Position numbers and translations under genes: made by a program. A stretch of DNA of 43,433 nucleotides from Alphaproteobacteria bacterium (GTDB taxonomy: Bacteria > Pseudomonadota > Alphaproteobacteria > ATCC43930 > Allostellaceae), in NCBI GenBank assembly GCA_020852355.1, contig JADZBA010000097.1, positions 1 to 43,433 on the forward strand, written 5' to 3'. Below the pieces are notes generated by a model. It saw only the letters and a list, made by a program, of their open reading frames with translations, did no database searches and was not told the DNA's origin. Shown piece after piece: positions 31,145 to 39,898 of this stretch (positions are counted from its first letter, which is position 1; each line of letters opens with the position of its first letter).

Positions 31145-32623
31145 CTACGGGACCCAGGTCGTCTCCGGCGCCGTCTCCGCCCCGGCCGGGACCAGCACGA
31201 TGCGCCCGGGCGGCCGCTTGTAGAGCGGGCTGACCTCGAGCAGCCGTGTCACCTGGGCGATGTCGGTCACGCTCTCCAGCGTCTCCAGCCGCTCGAACAG
31301 CGGCGCCACCTGCTCGCGCGGCAGGATGCGCTCGGCGCAATCGGAGAACTTGTCCCAGAGCTCGTCGGACGACATCGGGTAGGGTCCGCCGCGGCCGACC
31401 AGGTTCTCGATGCGGCGGCGGACGGTGCGGCCGTCCTTCAGCGCGACGATGACCTCGGCCCCCCACTGCTCCGCCGCGTCGTCGCGCATGTCGGGGTGGG
31501 GCCGCGCCTCGGTCACGTCGAGGAGGCGGGCGATCACCGGATCGAAATGCGCGTCGCCCTCGAAGTCGCGCAGCCGCACCGCCCCGTCCTTCAGCGCCCG
31601 CGCGCAGACGTACTGCACGCTGAACTTGGCCTCGAGCGAGGTCCGCGGCCGCGGGTTGTCGGTGTGCTTCAGCCGGCGGCCGTGCGGCAGGAGCGTGATG
31701 CCCGCGACGTTCTCCGGGCGGAGGCCGTGCTCGCGCCGCAGCTCCAGCATCATGAAGATCGCCGCATGCGTGCTGCCGCAGCACGGGTACTGCTTGAGGC
31801 CGATCGAGTCCGCGGAAATCTCCAGCGGCTCGGCCCAGTCCGCGAAGATCTTCGCGACGTCGTAGGTGCCGGGGCCGTTGAAGACGTCGAGGAAGCCCTG
31901 GCGATGCTCCATCGCCTGCAGCGAGGCGTCGAAGCCGCGCTCGGCGAGCAGCGCCGCCAGCAGGCCGCTGCGCCCGCACTGGCCGATATGCAGCGGCTTC
32001 GTCATGGTCCCGAAGTTCGCCTTCAGCCCGCCCGCGAGCGAGGCGGCGATCGCCAGCGCCGTCGCGGTGCGCCGCGGGCCGAGGCCGACGAGGTGCGAGG
32101 CGGCGGCGACCGCGCCGAAGACGCCCAGCGTCGCGGTCGGGTGCCAGCCCTTGTCGTAGTGGTGAAAGTTGACCGCGCGGGCGATGCGGATCTCGGTCTC
32201 GACGCCGACGGCGTAGGCGGTGATCAGCGCCCGCCCGGTCGCCCCGCGCTCCTCGCCGAGGGCGAAGAGCAGCGGCACGAGGGGCACCGACTGGTGGCCG
32301 CCCAGCACGCCGCTGAAATCGTCGAAGTCGAGCGCGTGGGAGGCGGTGCCGTTCACCAGCGTCGCATCGAGCGCGCTGGTGCGCCGGCCGGTACCCATGA
32401 GAAGCGACTTGCCCGGGGCGTCGGCGACCCCGGGCGTCTCCAGGAGGATGCGCGTGCAGGGTTCCTCGACGCCCGCCAGCGTGACGCCGATGGTGTCGAG
32501 GATGCAGGTCCGCGCCTGCGCCAGCGCCTTGCCCGTGACCTGCCCCGCATCGAAGGCCGCGATGCGCTCGGCGAGGCGCGTCAGGATGGAAGGCGCGGTT
32601 CCGACGGCGGCGGCATCGTCCAT
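31145..32623 (-). CDS. MmgE/PrpD-family protein, copy 1
   Basis: The 492-residue protein belongs to the family of 2-methylcitrate dehydratase, cis-aconitate decarboxylase and iminodisuccinate epimerase. Active-site regions are HALDFDDFSGVLGGHQS, FGTMTKPLHIGQ (Lys) and LKQYPCCGSTH (Tyr). The usual DYDDTH...HP motif is altered to DFDDFSG...HQ. The ATG at 32623 has GAGG about five bases upstream. It follows the flavoprotein gene by seven bases on the same strand, so both are probably read from the 34.2-kb promoter. The family removes or adds water or CO2 at branched carboxylic acids; the exact reaction cannot be assigned. Confidence 0.9.
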   Translation of the reverse strand: MDDAAAVGTAPSILTRLAERIAAFDAGQVTGKALAQARTCILDTIGVTLAGVEEPCTRILLETPGVADAPGKSLLMGTGRRTSALDATLVNGTASHALDFDDFSGVLGGHQSVPLVPLLFALGEERGATGRALITAYAVGVETEIRIARAVNFHHYDKGWHPTATLGVFGAVAAASHLVGLGPRRTATALAIAASLAGGLKANFGTMTKPLHIGQCGRSGLLAALLAERGFDASLQAMEHRQGFLDVFNGPGTYDVAKIFADWAEPLEISADSIGLKQYPCCGSTHAAIFMMLELRREHGLRPENVAGITLLPHGRRLKHTDNPRPRTSLEAKFSVQYVCARALKDGAVRLRDFEGDAHFDPVIARLLDVTEARPHPDMRDDAAEQWGAEVIVALKDGRTVRRRIENLVGRGGPYPMSSDELWDKFSDCAERILPREQVAPLFERLETLESVTDIAQVTRLLEVSPLYKRPPGRIVLVPAGAETAPETTWVP

Positions 32624-32630
32624 GGCGGCC

Positions 32631-34115
32631 TCACATCGTCGCGGCGTTGCGGCCGGCGATGCGGCCGAAGGTGGCGCCCGACACCAGGCCGGTGCCGGCG
32701 GGATAGTTGTCGTAGAACAGGCCGCCCACCATCTCGCCGCAGCAGAACAGCCCCTTCATGGGCCGCCAGTCCGTGCCGATGATCTGCGCGTTCTCGTTCA
32801 CCCGCAAGCCGCCGAAGGTGAAGGTGATGCCGCCGGTCGCGCTATAGGCGACGTAGGGCGGCTGGTCCAGCCTGACCGCCCAGTTGGACTTCGGCGGTAC
32901 CAGCCCGTCGGTCGCGACGCCGTCCTTGCGCGCCGGGTCGTAGCTGCCGTTGGCCGCCTGCGCCGCCGCGTTGTAGGCGTGGATCGTCCGCAGCGCCTGC
33001 GGCTTGTCCTCGATGTCGAGCTGGGCGACCAGCTCCTCGAAGGTGTCCGCGGCGATCGGCGTGCTGGTCTGGTAGCGCGGCTCCAGCAGATGGACGACGC
33101 GCTGGTCGAAGATCTGCCAGGCCTTGGCCCCCGGCTCGGCCAGGATCGCGCGGCCGAACTTCGCGTAGGTGAAGAGCGCGCCGTCCTCGCCCTCGTCGAC
33201 GAAGCGATGGCCCTTGCGGTTCAGCATGATGCCGTAGACGTAGCTCAGCCGGTTGCTGCGGTCGGTCAGCTCGCGCGGCGCGAAGTCGCCCCAGTCGGCG
33301 CTGATCGGGGTGGCGTGGCAACCGCTCCACTGGCCCCAGGGCATGGCGCCGATCGCCATCGCCATGCGCAGGCCGTCGCCCTGGTTGTGCGGCGTCCCGC
33401 GGACCTTGGCCGCGCCGACCAGCGGGCCGATATGCTGTGTGCGCATCTGCACGTTGGCCTCGAAGCCGCCGCAGCCGAGGACGACCGACCTCGCATGGTA
33501 GGTCCTGATGCCGTCGTCGTCGCGCACCTTGACGCCGCAGACGCGGCCCGAGCCATCGACCAGCAGCTCGGTGACGGCACTGCCGTAGCGGACGTCGATG
33601 CCCATGGATTCGGCGGTGCGGAACCAGCTCCGCGACAGGCCGACGCCCTCGTGGGCGGCGCGCACCACCAGCCCGCGCGCCCAGACCATCATGTTGCCCT
33701 TGCGGACGGCCGAGAGCGAAACCGCCGGCTCCATCTCGATGCGGCCGACCTGGTTCATCCAGAAGACCGTATCCTTGGAGTTGTCGACCAGCACGCGCGA
33801 CAGCACCGGGTCGGTGCGCCCGCTCGTCACCCGCATGAGGTCGCCGTGGAAGTCGCCGCGCGTGTAGGGCTGGATGCCGTCGTAGAAGTTCTCGAACTGC
33901 GCCTCGGCGCCGGGCACCAGCGGGCCGATCTCGCGCGGGTCGTCGAAGGCGAAGCGCAGGACGCCCCCGCTCCAGTGGGTGTTGCCGCCGCGCATCTCGC
34001 GCGGGGCCTTCTCCAGCACGAGGACGCGCGCCGCCCCGTTCTCCTTGGCCGATACCGACGCGGCGAGGGCGGCGTTGCCGGCCCCGACGACGATCACGTC
34101 GAACTCTTCCTGCAT
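32631..34115 (-). CDS. FAD-dependent oxidoreductase, TcuA/fumarate reductase flavoprotein-like
   Basis: The 494-residue protein has an N-terminal Rossmann FAD motif (DVIVVGAGNAALAASVSAKE), the GGNTHWSGG segment and a second FAD region (SVVLGCGGFEANVQMR). The C-terminal TGGITFTFGGLRVNENAQII and NYPAGTGLVSGATFGRIAGR are typical of this family. Tricarballylate dehydrogenase TcuA, which makes cis-aconitate, is a close functional model; fumarate reductase and 3-ketosteroid dehydrogenases are other members. The start at 34115 (MQEEFDVIV) has GGGGAG nine bases upstream; the track's 35663 start is a shadow. With PrpD and PrpF proteins around it, oxidation of a saturated di- or tricarboxylate to an unsaturated one is the likely role. 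Confidence 0.88.
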   Translation of the reverse strand: MQEEFDVIVVGAGNAALAASVSAKENGAARVLVLEKAPREMRGGNTHWSGGVLRFAFDDPREIGPLVPGAEAQFENFYDGIQPYTRGDFHGDLMRVTSGRTDPVLSRVLVDNSKDTVFWMNQVGRIEMEPAVSLSAVRKGNMMVWARGLVVRAAHEGVGLSRSWFRTAESMGIDVRYGSAVTELLVDGSGRVCGVKVRDDDGIRTYHARSVVLGCGGFEANVQMRTQHIGPLVGAAKVRGTPHNQGDGLRMAMAIGAMPWGQWSGCHATPISADWGDFAPRELTDRSNRLSYVYGIMLNRKGHRFVDEGEDGALFTYAKFGRAILAEPGAKAWQIFDQRVVHLLEPRYQTSTPIAADTFEELVAQLDIEDKPQALRTIHAYNAAAQAANGSYDPARKDGVATDGLVPPKSNWAVRLDQPPYVAYSATGGITFTFGGLRVNENAQIIGTDWRPMKGLFCCGEMVGGLFYDNYPAGTGLVSGATFGRIAGRNAATM

Positions 34116-34193
34116 CACCACTCGCTCCCCGACATCCGCAGGCATCCGCCGGAGGCCGCCCTGACGCGTCTCGCGAGCACGATGCATTCGGAT

Positions 34194-34209
34194 GTGTACT
34201 CCTGTATAC
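34194..34209. promoter_or_regulatory. GTGTAC-N4-GTATAC operator in the divergent promoter region
   Basis: GTGTAC-TCCT-GTATAC places two hexamers ten bases apart. The same layout (GTATAC-ATAG-GTATAC) occurs at 40674-40689 beside the GntR gene. The right half is within the 8-base palindrome TGTATACA. FCD-type GntR regulators bind GT-Nx-AC palindromes, so this is a candidate operator for both the flavoprotein/PrpD-1 unit and the PrpD-2 gene. TACAAT at 34207-34212 could be a -10 for the plus strand. Confidence 0.6.
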
Positions 34210-34229
34210 AATAAATGCAAGCATGGATC

Positions 34230-34264
34230 CGCGACGGGCAGGACCGGCCGGTCTGCCCGTCGCG
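34230..34264 (+). other. Leader stem-loop upstream of MmgE/PrpD copy 2
   Basis: CGCGACGGGCAG and CTGCCCGTCGCG form a perfect 12-bp stem around an 11-base loop (GACCGGCCGGT) that is itself palindromic. It lies between the operator and the AAGGAG of the 34290 gene, so it would be in the mRNA leader. The ribosome site is 14 bases after the stem. No riboswitch family is recognised. Confidence 0.5.
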
Positions 34265-34289
34265 AATGCCCCCGGGGAAGGAGATCGCC

Positions 34290-35705
34290 ATGGAAGCCGC
34301 CACGTCCATCGTCATGCCCGAGACCGCCGCCCCGCCCGCGGCAGCGCTCGCGGAGATGGCGGCCGCCCTCGCCACGGACGCCGTGCCCGAGGCGGTCCGC
34401 CTGCGTGCCCGGCTGTCGATCCTGGACGCGCTCGGCGTCGGCCTCGCCTCGAACGCCTATCCCTTCGCCGCGCGCGCACTCCAGGGGATCGCGGCGCTGG
34501 CCGACCAGCCCGGGCGCTGCAGCGTCATCGGCCGCCGCGAACGATTGCCGGTGCGCGACGCCGCGCTCGCCAACGGCATCCTCATTCATGGGCTCGACTA
34601 CGACGACACCCACCTCGGCAGCATCGTCCACCCCACCGCCGCCTCCCTGCCCTGCGCCCTGTCGCTCGGCGAATCCCTGGGCGTCGACGGGCGGACCTTG
34701 CTCGCGGCCTACATGGTCGGGATGGAGACCGCGGTCCGGGTCGGCGCCGCGGTGAAGGGCGGCTTCCACCATGTCGGGTTCCACGCGACCGGCATCGTCG
34801 CGCATTTCGCCTCGGCGCTGGTCGCGGGCAAGCTGCTCGGCCTCGACGCGCGGCAGATGGTCGCGGCCCAGGGCATCGCCGCCAGCACGGCGTCCGGCAT
34901 CCAGGTCTTCCTCGAGGAGGGCGCGTGGACCAAGCGGCTGCATCCCGGCTGGGCGGCGGTCGCCGGCATCACCGCCGCACGGCTCGCCGGCGCGGGCTTC
35001 GTCGGGCCGACCCGTCCCTATGAGGGCAAGTTCGGCCTCTTCCAGACCCATCTCCAGGGCCATGCCGCCCATCTCGACATGGACGTGATGGTCGACGGCC
35101 TGGGCACGCGCTGGCACTTCGCCGACAGCGCGATCAAGCCCTACCCGGTCTGTCATTTCATCCATGGCTGCGCCGATGCGGCCGTCGATCTCGGCGCGTC
35201 GGTCGACTGGCGCGACATCGCCGCGGTCGAGGCGTTCCTGCCGCGCGACACCATGCCGATCGTCGCCGAGCCGGCATCGGCGAAGGAGAATCCGACCACC
35301 GACTACGAGGCGAAGTTCAGCGCGCAGTTCGTCGTCGCCACCTGCCTCGCCAAGGGCGGGTTCGGCCTGGCGGAGCTGCAGGATGCGGCGCTCGCCGATC
35401 CCGACGTGCGCGACCTGACGCGTCGGGTCACGTGCTCGGTCGACGGCGCGTCGGCGTTCCCGAAATACTTCTCCGGCGGGGTCAAGGTGACGCTGAAGGA
35501 CGGGCGCGAGCTGTTCCGCCACGTCCGCGTCAACAGCGGCGCCGGCGAGCGGGCGCTCGACGCCGCGGGCGTCACCGCGAAGTTCATGAACTCGGCCTCC
35601 CTCGCGGTCGACGCGGCGCGTGCGGCGGCCGTCCGCGACATCGTCCTCGACATCGAGAACCACACCGCGGGCGAGCTCGCCGCCGCCCTGCGCCTCGCTC
35701 CCTGA
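34290..35705 (+). CDS. MmgE/PrpD-family protein, copy 2 (canonical motif)
   Basis: The 471-residue protein has the canonical active-site pattern HGLDYDDTHLGSIVHPTAA, with GAWTKRLHPGWAA (Lys) and IKPYPVCHFIHGCADA (Tyr). This is the pattern of cis-aconitate decarboxylase and related enzymes. Length is normal. AAGGAG seven bases before the ATG sets the start at 34290; the track's 34215 start would translate the leader hairpin. It diverges from the flavoprotein gene across the GTATAC-type operator. It converges with the Fbp-type ATPase gene. It may act on the unsaturated product of the flavoprotein. Confidence 0.91.
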   Translation: MEAATSIVMPETAAPPAAALAEMAAALATDAVPEAVRLRARLSILDALGVGLASNAYPFAARALQGIAALADQPGRCSVIGRRERLPVRDAALANGILIHGLDYDDTHLGSIVHPTAASLPCALSLGESLGVDGRTLLAAYMVGMETAVRVGAAVKGGFHHVGFHATGIVAHFASALVAGKLLGLDARQMVAAQGIAASTASGIQVFLEEGAWTKRLHPGWAAVAGITAARLAGAGFVGPTRPYEGKFGLFQTHLQGHAAHLDMDVMVDGLGTRWHFADSAIKPYPVCHFIHGCADAAVDLGASVDWRDIAAVEAFLPRDTMPIVAEPASAKENPTTDYEAKFSAQFVVATCLAKGGFGLAELQDAALADPDVRDLTRRVTCSVDGASAFPKYFSGGVKVTLKDGRELFRHVRVNSGAGERALDAAGVTAKFMNSASLAVDAARAAAVRDIVLDIENHTAGELAAALRLAP

Positions 35706-35725
35706 GGCCCGGCGATCACCGGGCC
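35706..35725. terminator. Hairpin between convergent genes
   Basis: GGCCCGG-CGATCA-CCGGGCC is a perfect 7-bp stem with a six-base loop. It starts directly after the PrpD-2 stop in the 25-base gap to the convergent ATPase gene. No U-tract follows. Confidence 0.5.
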
Positions 35726-35730
35726 GGGGG

Positions 35731-36816
35731 TCAGGCCGGCGCGTCGCTCAGCGCGACGAGCCGGCAGACCTCGGCGGGGAATCGCAGGGTGACCTCGGTG
35801 CCGAGGTCGAAGTCCTCGCGCGAGTGGACCTTCACGCGCGCGCCGGACACGTCGACGAGATACTCGGTGTGGGCGCCCAGGTACTGGCTCTCGACGACGC
35901 GACCGTGCAGCGTGTTGGCCGTGTCGCCGGCGGCAGCCGACGCCGTGCCGCGGACCATGGCGACGCTCTCGGGACGCAGCATCGCCTGGTAGCGGGCAGC
36001 GGCGGGCGCGCCGGCATCGTCGATGCGCAGCACGACGCCGCCCGGCGTCGTCCAGCCCGAGCCGTTCACGCGGGCGACGTCGATGAAGCTCGCCCGGCCG
36101 ACGAAGTCCGCGACGAAGCGGTTTGCCGGCCGGCGGTACAGCTCCTTGGGCGTGCCGGTCTGGGTGATCCGGCCGCTGTCCATGACGATGACCCGGTCGG
36201 ACATCGACAGGGCCTCCTCCTGGTCGTGCGTGACATAGACCGCGGCCACGTCCAGCTCGCGCTGGAGCTGCCGGATCTCGGCGCGGGTGCCCTCGCGCAG
36301 CTTGGCGTCGAGGTTGGAGAGCGGCTCGTCGAACAGCAGCACCCGCGGCCGCCCGACGATCGCACGGGCCAGCGCCACGCGCTGCTGCTGCCCGCCGGAG
36401 AGCTGCGAGGGCTGCCGCTCGCGCAGGTGCCGCATGCCGACGATCTCCAGCGCGTCGTCGACCTGCTTCTCCACCTCGCGCGCCGCGACCTTGCGGATGG
36501 CGAGCGGGAAGCCGACGTTGGCCGCCACCGTCATGTGCGGCCAGATGGCGTAGGACTGGAAGACCATGCCGATCTGGCGCTCGTGGGCGGGCACGCCGAT
36601 GCCCTTGTCGGGCGCCGAGACGACGCGGTCCGCGATGCGGATCTCGCCGCCGTCGGCGTCGTCCAGCCCGGCGATGCAGCGCAGCGTCGTCGTCTTGCCG
36701 CAGCCTGACGGGCCGAGGAGCGAGATGAACTCGCCCTTGGCGACGGTGAACGAGATGCCGTGGACGACGGTGAGGCCGCCGAAGCGCTTGGTCAGGTTGT
36801 CGACGCTGATGCTCAT
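35731..36816 (-). CDS. ABC importer ATPase, FbpC/PotA type
   Basis: The 361-residue ATPase has Walker A LLGPSGCGKTTTLRCIAGL (about residues 33-51), Q-loop GMVFQSYAIWPHMTVAANVG, signature QLSGGQQQRVALARAI, Walker B LLFDEPLSNLDAKLRE and switch-His VYVTHDQEEALSMSDRV. The C-terminal ~110 residues form a TOBE domain (GRVVESQYLGAHTEYLVDVS) typical of Fbp/Pot/phosphonate importers. It starts 12 bases after the permease gene. The system is binding protein, fused permease, ATPase, in that order. Substrates of the class include iron(III), thiamine, polyamines and phosphonates; an organic acid is suggested only by context. Confidence 0.93.
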   Translation of the reverse strand: MSISVDNLTKRFGGLTVVHGISFTVAKGEFISLLGPSGCGKTTTLRCIAGLDDADGGEIRIADRVVSAPDKGIGVPAHERQIGMVFQSYAIWPHMTVAANVGFPLAIRKVAAREVEKQVDDALEIVGMRHLRERQPSQLSGGQQQRVALARAIVGRPRVLLFDEPLSNLDAKLREGTRAEIRQLQRELDVAAVYVTHDQEEALSMSDRVIVMDSGRITQTGTPKELYRRPANRFVADFVGRASFIDVARVNGSGWTTPGGVVLRIDDAGAPAAARYQAMLRPESVAMVRGTASAAAGDTANTLHGRVVESQYLGAHTEYLVDVSGARVKVHSREDFDLGTEVTLRFPAEVCRLVALSDAPA

Positions 36817-36828
36817 TTCGGACCTTCG

Positions 36829-38556
36829 TCACCTGCGCCGCGTCGCCGGGACGAGGCGGATGATCACAGTCATGGCAATGAAGATGATGAGCGTGGCGAC
36901 GACGGCCAGCGCGCTCGCCAGCCCCCAGTTCGCCTGCTCGAAGAACGACCAGATCGAGATCGAGATCACGGCGGTGTTCACGGAATAGATCAGGATCGCC
37001 GAGGAGATCTCCCGGAAGAACGCCATGAACAGGAGGAAGTAGGCGCCCTGGAGCGACGGGCTCACGAGCGGCAGCAGGATCCTGCGGATGCCGCCGATGC
37101 GCGTCGCGCCGTTCACCCAGGCCGCCTCTTCCAGGCTCTTGTCGATCTGCACCATCTGCCCGCCGATGGTCTCGGTCGCGTACGGGAGGAAGCGGGTGAC
37201 GAAGGCGATGACCATGAGCGCCAGCGTGCCGTAGAGCGGCAGCGGCAGGTATGCGTAGGCCCACAGCAGCCCGAGCCCCAGCACCACGCCCGGCACGCCG
37301 AAGGGCAGGCTGGCGAGGAAGTCCAGCGAGCGATGACCGCGCGGGCGCAGGCGCAGCGTGAAGTAGCAGCACAGCAGCCCGAGGACGACGCCGACCGCCG
37401 CGCCGACGCCCGACACCACCAGCGTGTTGGTGAAGCTGCGGACGGTGGAGCCGCTCTCCCAGATGAAGACGTAGTTGCGCAGCGTGTACATGCCCTCCAG
37501 CGGGTTCACGGTGAACCACTTCAGGACCGACGTGTAGAGCAGGATCATCATCGGCATGACGAGGCCGAGAAAGACGAAGCCGAAGCACAGGAGGTTGGCG
37601 GCCCAGCGCCAGCGGCCGAGCGGGACGAGCTTGAGCCGCCCCGCCTTGCCGGTGACCGTCGTCAGCCGGCCGGCCCGCGTCACCCGCCGCTGCGCCCAGA
37701 TGGCCGCGCCGGTGACGAGGCTGAGGGCGATGCCGATGGCGGCGGCCAGCCCGTAGTCCGCCGGAGAGAAGCGCACCAGCAGGTAGAGCTGCGTCGCCAG
37801 CACGGTGACCTGGCCCGGGATGCCCAGGAGCGCCGGTATGGCGAACTGCTCGATCGTCAGGACAAAGGTCAGGATGAAGCTCGAGATCAGGGAGTAGCTC
37901 AGCAGCGGCAGGGTGATGCGAACCAGCACCGTGCGCGGCTTCGCCCCCGCGGCGCTCGCCGCCTCCTCGAAGATCGGATCCATGCCGATGATCGGGCCGC
38001 GTATCGTCAGATAGACGAAGGGCACCTGGTGCAGGACCATCACGAACACGATCCCGGCGACGGTGTAGATGTCGGCGCGCAGCCAGGGCATCCCGAGGAC
38101 GTCGTCGATGACGGTGTTGTAGATGCCGCCGGGGGCGCCGACGATGATCCACGCCATGGCGAGGATGAAGGACGGGAAATAGAAGGTCAGGCCGATCAGC
38201 GGCATCACGATGCCACCGTGGCGGAAGTCGGTCCGGTGCAGGATGAGGGCGATCGCGGTGCCGAGGGCGATCGAGATCACCGAGGTCAGCAGCCCGATGA
38301 GCATGGTCGTCAGCATCGAGGCGAGGACGCCGCCCGAGGCGAGGCCGATGTAGTTCCGGAGCGTCCACTCTCCCGGCAGGCCCGGCGCGCTCGTGCGGAA
38401 GCTGCCGTAGACGAGGGCGACCACCGGGATCAGGACCATCGCGGCGACCACCGCGAACGTGATCCAGTAGATCCCGGTCAGGACGCCATCGGCGTTCCCG
38501 CGTCGCGTCCTCGCCTCCGCGGGGAGGACCTGGACGGGCATCGTCTGGTCGGACAT
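36829..38556 (-). CDS. ABC importer permease, two-domain FbpB type
   Basis: The 575-residue protein contains two tandem binding-protein-dependent permease domains, each with about six membrane helices. The coupling loops are EEAASAAGAKPRTVLVRITL in the first half and LEEAAWVNGATRIGGIRRIL in the second. This fused form is characteristic of iron(III)/thiamine-type importers. I chose the ATG at 38556 (MSDQTMPVQV) with GGAGAG about eight bases upstream; the track uses an ATG at 38580. A strong hairpin lies between this gene and the binding-protein gene. Confidence 0.92.
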   Translation of the reverse strand: MSDQTMPVQVLPAEARTRRGNADGVLTGIYWITFAVVAAMVLIPVVALVYGSFRTSAPGLPGEWTLRNYIGLASGGVLASMLTTMLIGLLTSVISIALGTAIALILHRTDFRHGGIVMPLIGLTFYFPSFILAMAWIIVGAPGGIYNTVIDDVLGMPWLRADIYTVAGIVFVMVLHQVPFVYLTIRGPIIGMDPIFEEAASAAGAKPRTVLVRITLPLLSYSLISSFILTFVLTIEQFAIPALLGIPGQVTVLATQLYLLVRFSPADYGLAAAIGIALSLVTGAAIWAQRRVTRAGRLTTVTGKAGRLKLVPLGRWRWAANLLCFGFVFLGLVMPMMILLYTSVLKWFTVNPLEGMYTLRNYVFIWESGSTVRSFTNTLVVSGVGAAVGVVLGLLCCYFTLRLRPRGHRSLDFLASLPFGVPGVVLGLGLLWAYAYLPLPLYGTLALMVIAFVTRFLPYATETIGGQMVQIDKSLEEAAWVNGATRIGGIRRILLPLVSPSLQGAYFLLFMAFFREISSAILIYSVNTAVISISIWSFFEQANWGLASALAVVATLIIFIAMTVIIRLVPATRRR

Positions 38557-38593
38557 GGGACCGGCTCTCCAGTGCCGCATCGCGGGGCCGTGC

Positions 38594-38623
38594 CGCCCGC
38601 GGAGCGGGAGCGCTCCGCGGGCG
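38594..38623 (-). other. Intercistronic hairpin between binding-protein and permease genes
   Basis: CGCCCGCGGAGCG and CGCTCCGCGGGCG form a perfect 13-bp stem with a four-base GGAG loop. It sits between the upstream binding-protein gene (stop at 38639) and the permease start. Such hairpins commonly raise binding-protein mRNA over membrane-component mRNA. Confidence 0.6.
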
Positions 38624-38638
38624 CGACGCGACCGTGTC

Positions 38639-39694
38639 TCAGCGGATGCCGTAGACCGACCGCCACTTGTCGACGATCGCCTTCTGACGGGCCGGCGTCA
38701 GGATCTTCTCGCCGTCGACGACCTTGGCGAGCTGCGCAGTGCCCGGCAGCTTGCTCAGCGGCGGCGCGCCCTTGCGGGTGACCGACAGGCCGCAATAGTT
38801 CTGCAGATGCACCTGCCCCTCGGCCGTCATGAGCCAGTTCATGAACACCTTGGCTGCGTTGGGATGGGGCGCCTTCGCGGCGACGAACGCGCGGTTCGCG
38901 GAGAGCGTCGTGCCCGATTTCGGATAGATGAAGCCGATCGGCGCCCCGTCCTCGAGCAGCGGGTTGAGCGGCAGGTCCGTCAGCTCCGCCACGCGGACGT
39001 CGCCGCGCACGACGGCCTGGATGATGCCGCCCGAGCCCTCGAAGAACCGCACCTCGTTGGCCTTCAGCTTCTCGGCGGAATCGGGAATGCCGAGATCCTC
39101 CCAGTAGGCGACGATCTGCTGGATGGAGACCGATCGCCACGGCGGGTTCATGCCGACGCGGCCCTTCCACTTCGGATCGAACAGGTCGACCCACTCCTTC
39201 GGCGCGTCCGCCGGCCGCACGAGATTGCGGTTCCAGATGATGCACTCGCGCGCATGCTGGAGCGTGAACAGCATGTCCTTGTCGTTGATCTCCGAGGGAA
39301 AGTTGCCGAGCTCCGGCGGCTGCCATTGCGTCATCCAGCCCTGCTCCATCCCCTCGTAAACCCGCTTGTCGGGGAACGTGATGAGCATGTCGCAGAGATG
39401 GCGACCGGCCGTGAACTCCGTCTGGAAGCGCTCGATCAGCGGATTGCTGCCGAGCCGGATCTGCTCGGTCTGGATGCCCGGCACCGCTTCGCGGAAGCGC
39501 TGGAGCAGCGGCTCGATGCCGTTGGGCTGCCAGTTGTTGTAGACGACGACCTTGCCTTCGCGGCGCGCCGCCTCGAGGTCGAGGGCGGCCGCCCGCGCGC
39601 GCCCGGTGGCGGTGAGGGCGAGCCCGAGGGCGGCGCCGCCGGCGAGGACGTCGCGACGCGTCAGCCCGCTCGGCGAATCATGTCGGATGGCCAT
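38639..39694 (-). CDS. ABC importer extracellular binding protein, Fbp-like
   Basis: The 351-residue protein has a Tat-type signal (LTRRDVLAGGAALGLALTAT, cleavage near GRARA). The mature domain is a type II binding fold with EAARREGKVVVYNNWQPNGI, SNPLIERFQTEFTAGRHLCD, LFDPKWKGRVGMNPPW and NAAKVFMNWLMTAEGQV. I do not see the paired tyrosines expected of a true ferric-binding protein, so iron is not the obvious ligand. AGGGAGAAG precedes the ATG. It is the first gene of a three-gene importer operon next to the GntR gene. A carboxylate substrate is plausible from the neighbours, not from the sequence. Confidence 0.9.
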   Translation of the reverse strand: MAIRHDSPSGLTRRDVLAGGAALGLALTATGRARAAALDLEAARREGKVVVYNNWQPNGIEPLLQRFREAVPGIQTEQIRLGSNPLIERFQTEFTAGRHLCDMLITFPDKRVYEGMEQGWMTQWQPPELGNFPSEINDKDMLFTLQHARECIIWNRNLVRPADAPKEWVDLFDPKWKGRVGMNPPWRSVSIQQIVAYWEDLGIPDSAEKLKANEVRFFEGSGGIIQAVVRGDVRVAELTDLPLNPLLEDGAPIGFIYPKSGTTLSANRAFVAAKAPHPNAAKVFMNWLMTAEGQVHLQNYCGLSVTRKGAPPLSKLPGTAQLAKVVDGEKILTPARQKAIVDKWRSVYGIR

Positions 39695-39898
39695 TCTGTC
39701 TTCTCCCTATCTTGCATCTCTCGCGGACGCTTATCCGCAGCTTGAACCGTGCCCAGGTAAACTGTCAACGGTTACGCGAACATGAAAGAGGAACGTCATC
39801 AAGCGATCCGCTTAGATCATCGAATTCCATGTCGGACCAACAAGAGTCACATGGTTGTCGACACGCCTACATTTGCGAATACTGTCCGGTCATAAGAT
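39695..39898. promoter_or_regulatory. Intergenic region with promoter of the Fbp-type importer
   Basis: This gap of about 200 bases is less GC-rich than its surroundings. On the minus strand TTGACA (complement of 39763-39768) is a good -35, but the -10 at 17 bases (TCAAGC) is poor. It lies within an imperfect inverted repeat, GTAA-N11-TTAC (39757-39775). TGTCGACA near 39855 has the GT-N2-AC form of the other operators but lacks the paired hexamer. No gene was found here. Confidence 0.35.

Noticed and set aside
35731-39694. Naming the importer an iron(III) uptake system
   Set aside because: The architecture fits Fbp-type importers, but the expected iron-binding tyrosine pair is not evident and the neighbours are carboxylate enzymes.
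39852-39862. A third GntR operator (TGTCGACA) upstream of the importer genes
   Set aside because: It shares GT-N2-AC form but lacks the GTATAC core and paired 4-base spacing, and GTCGAC is frequent in GC-rich DNA.
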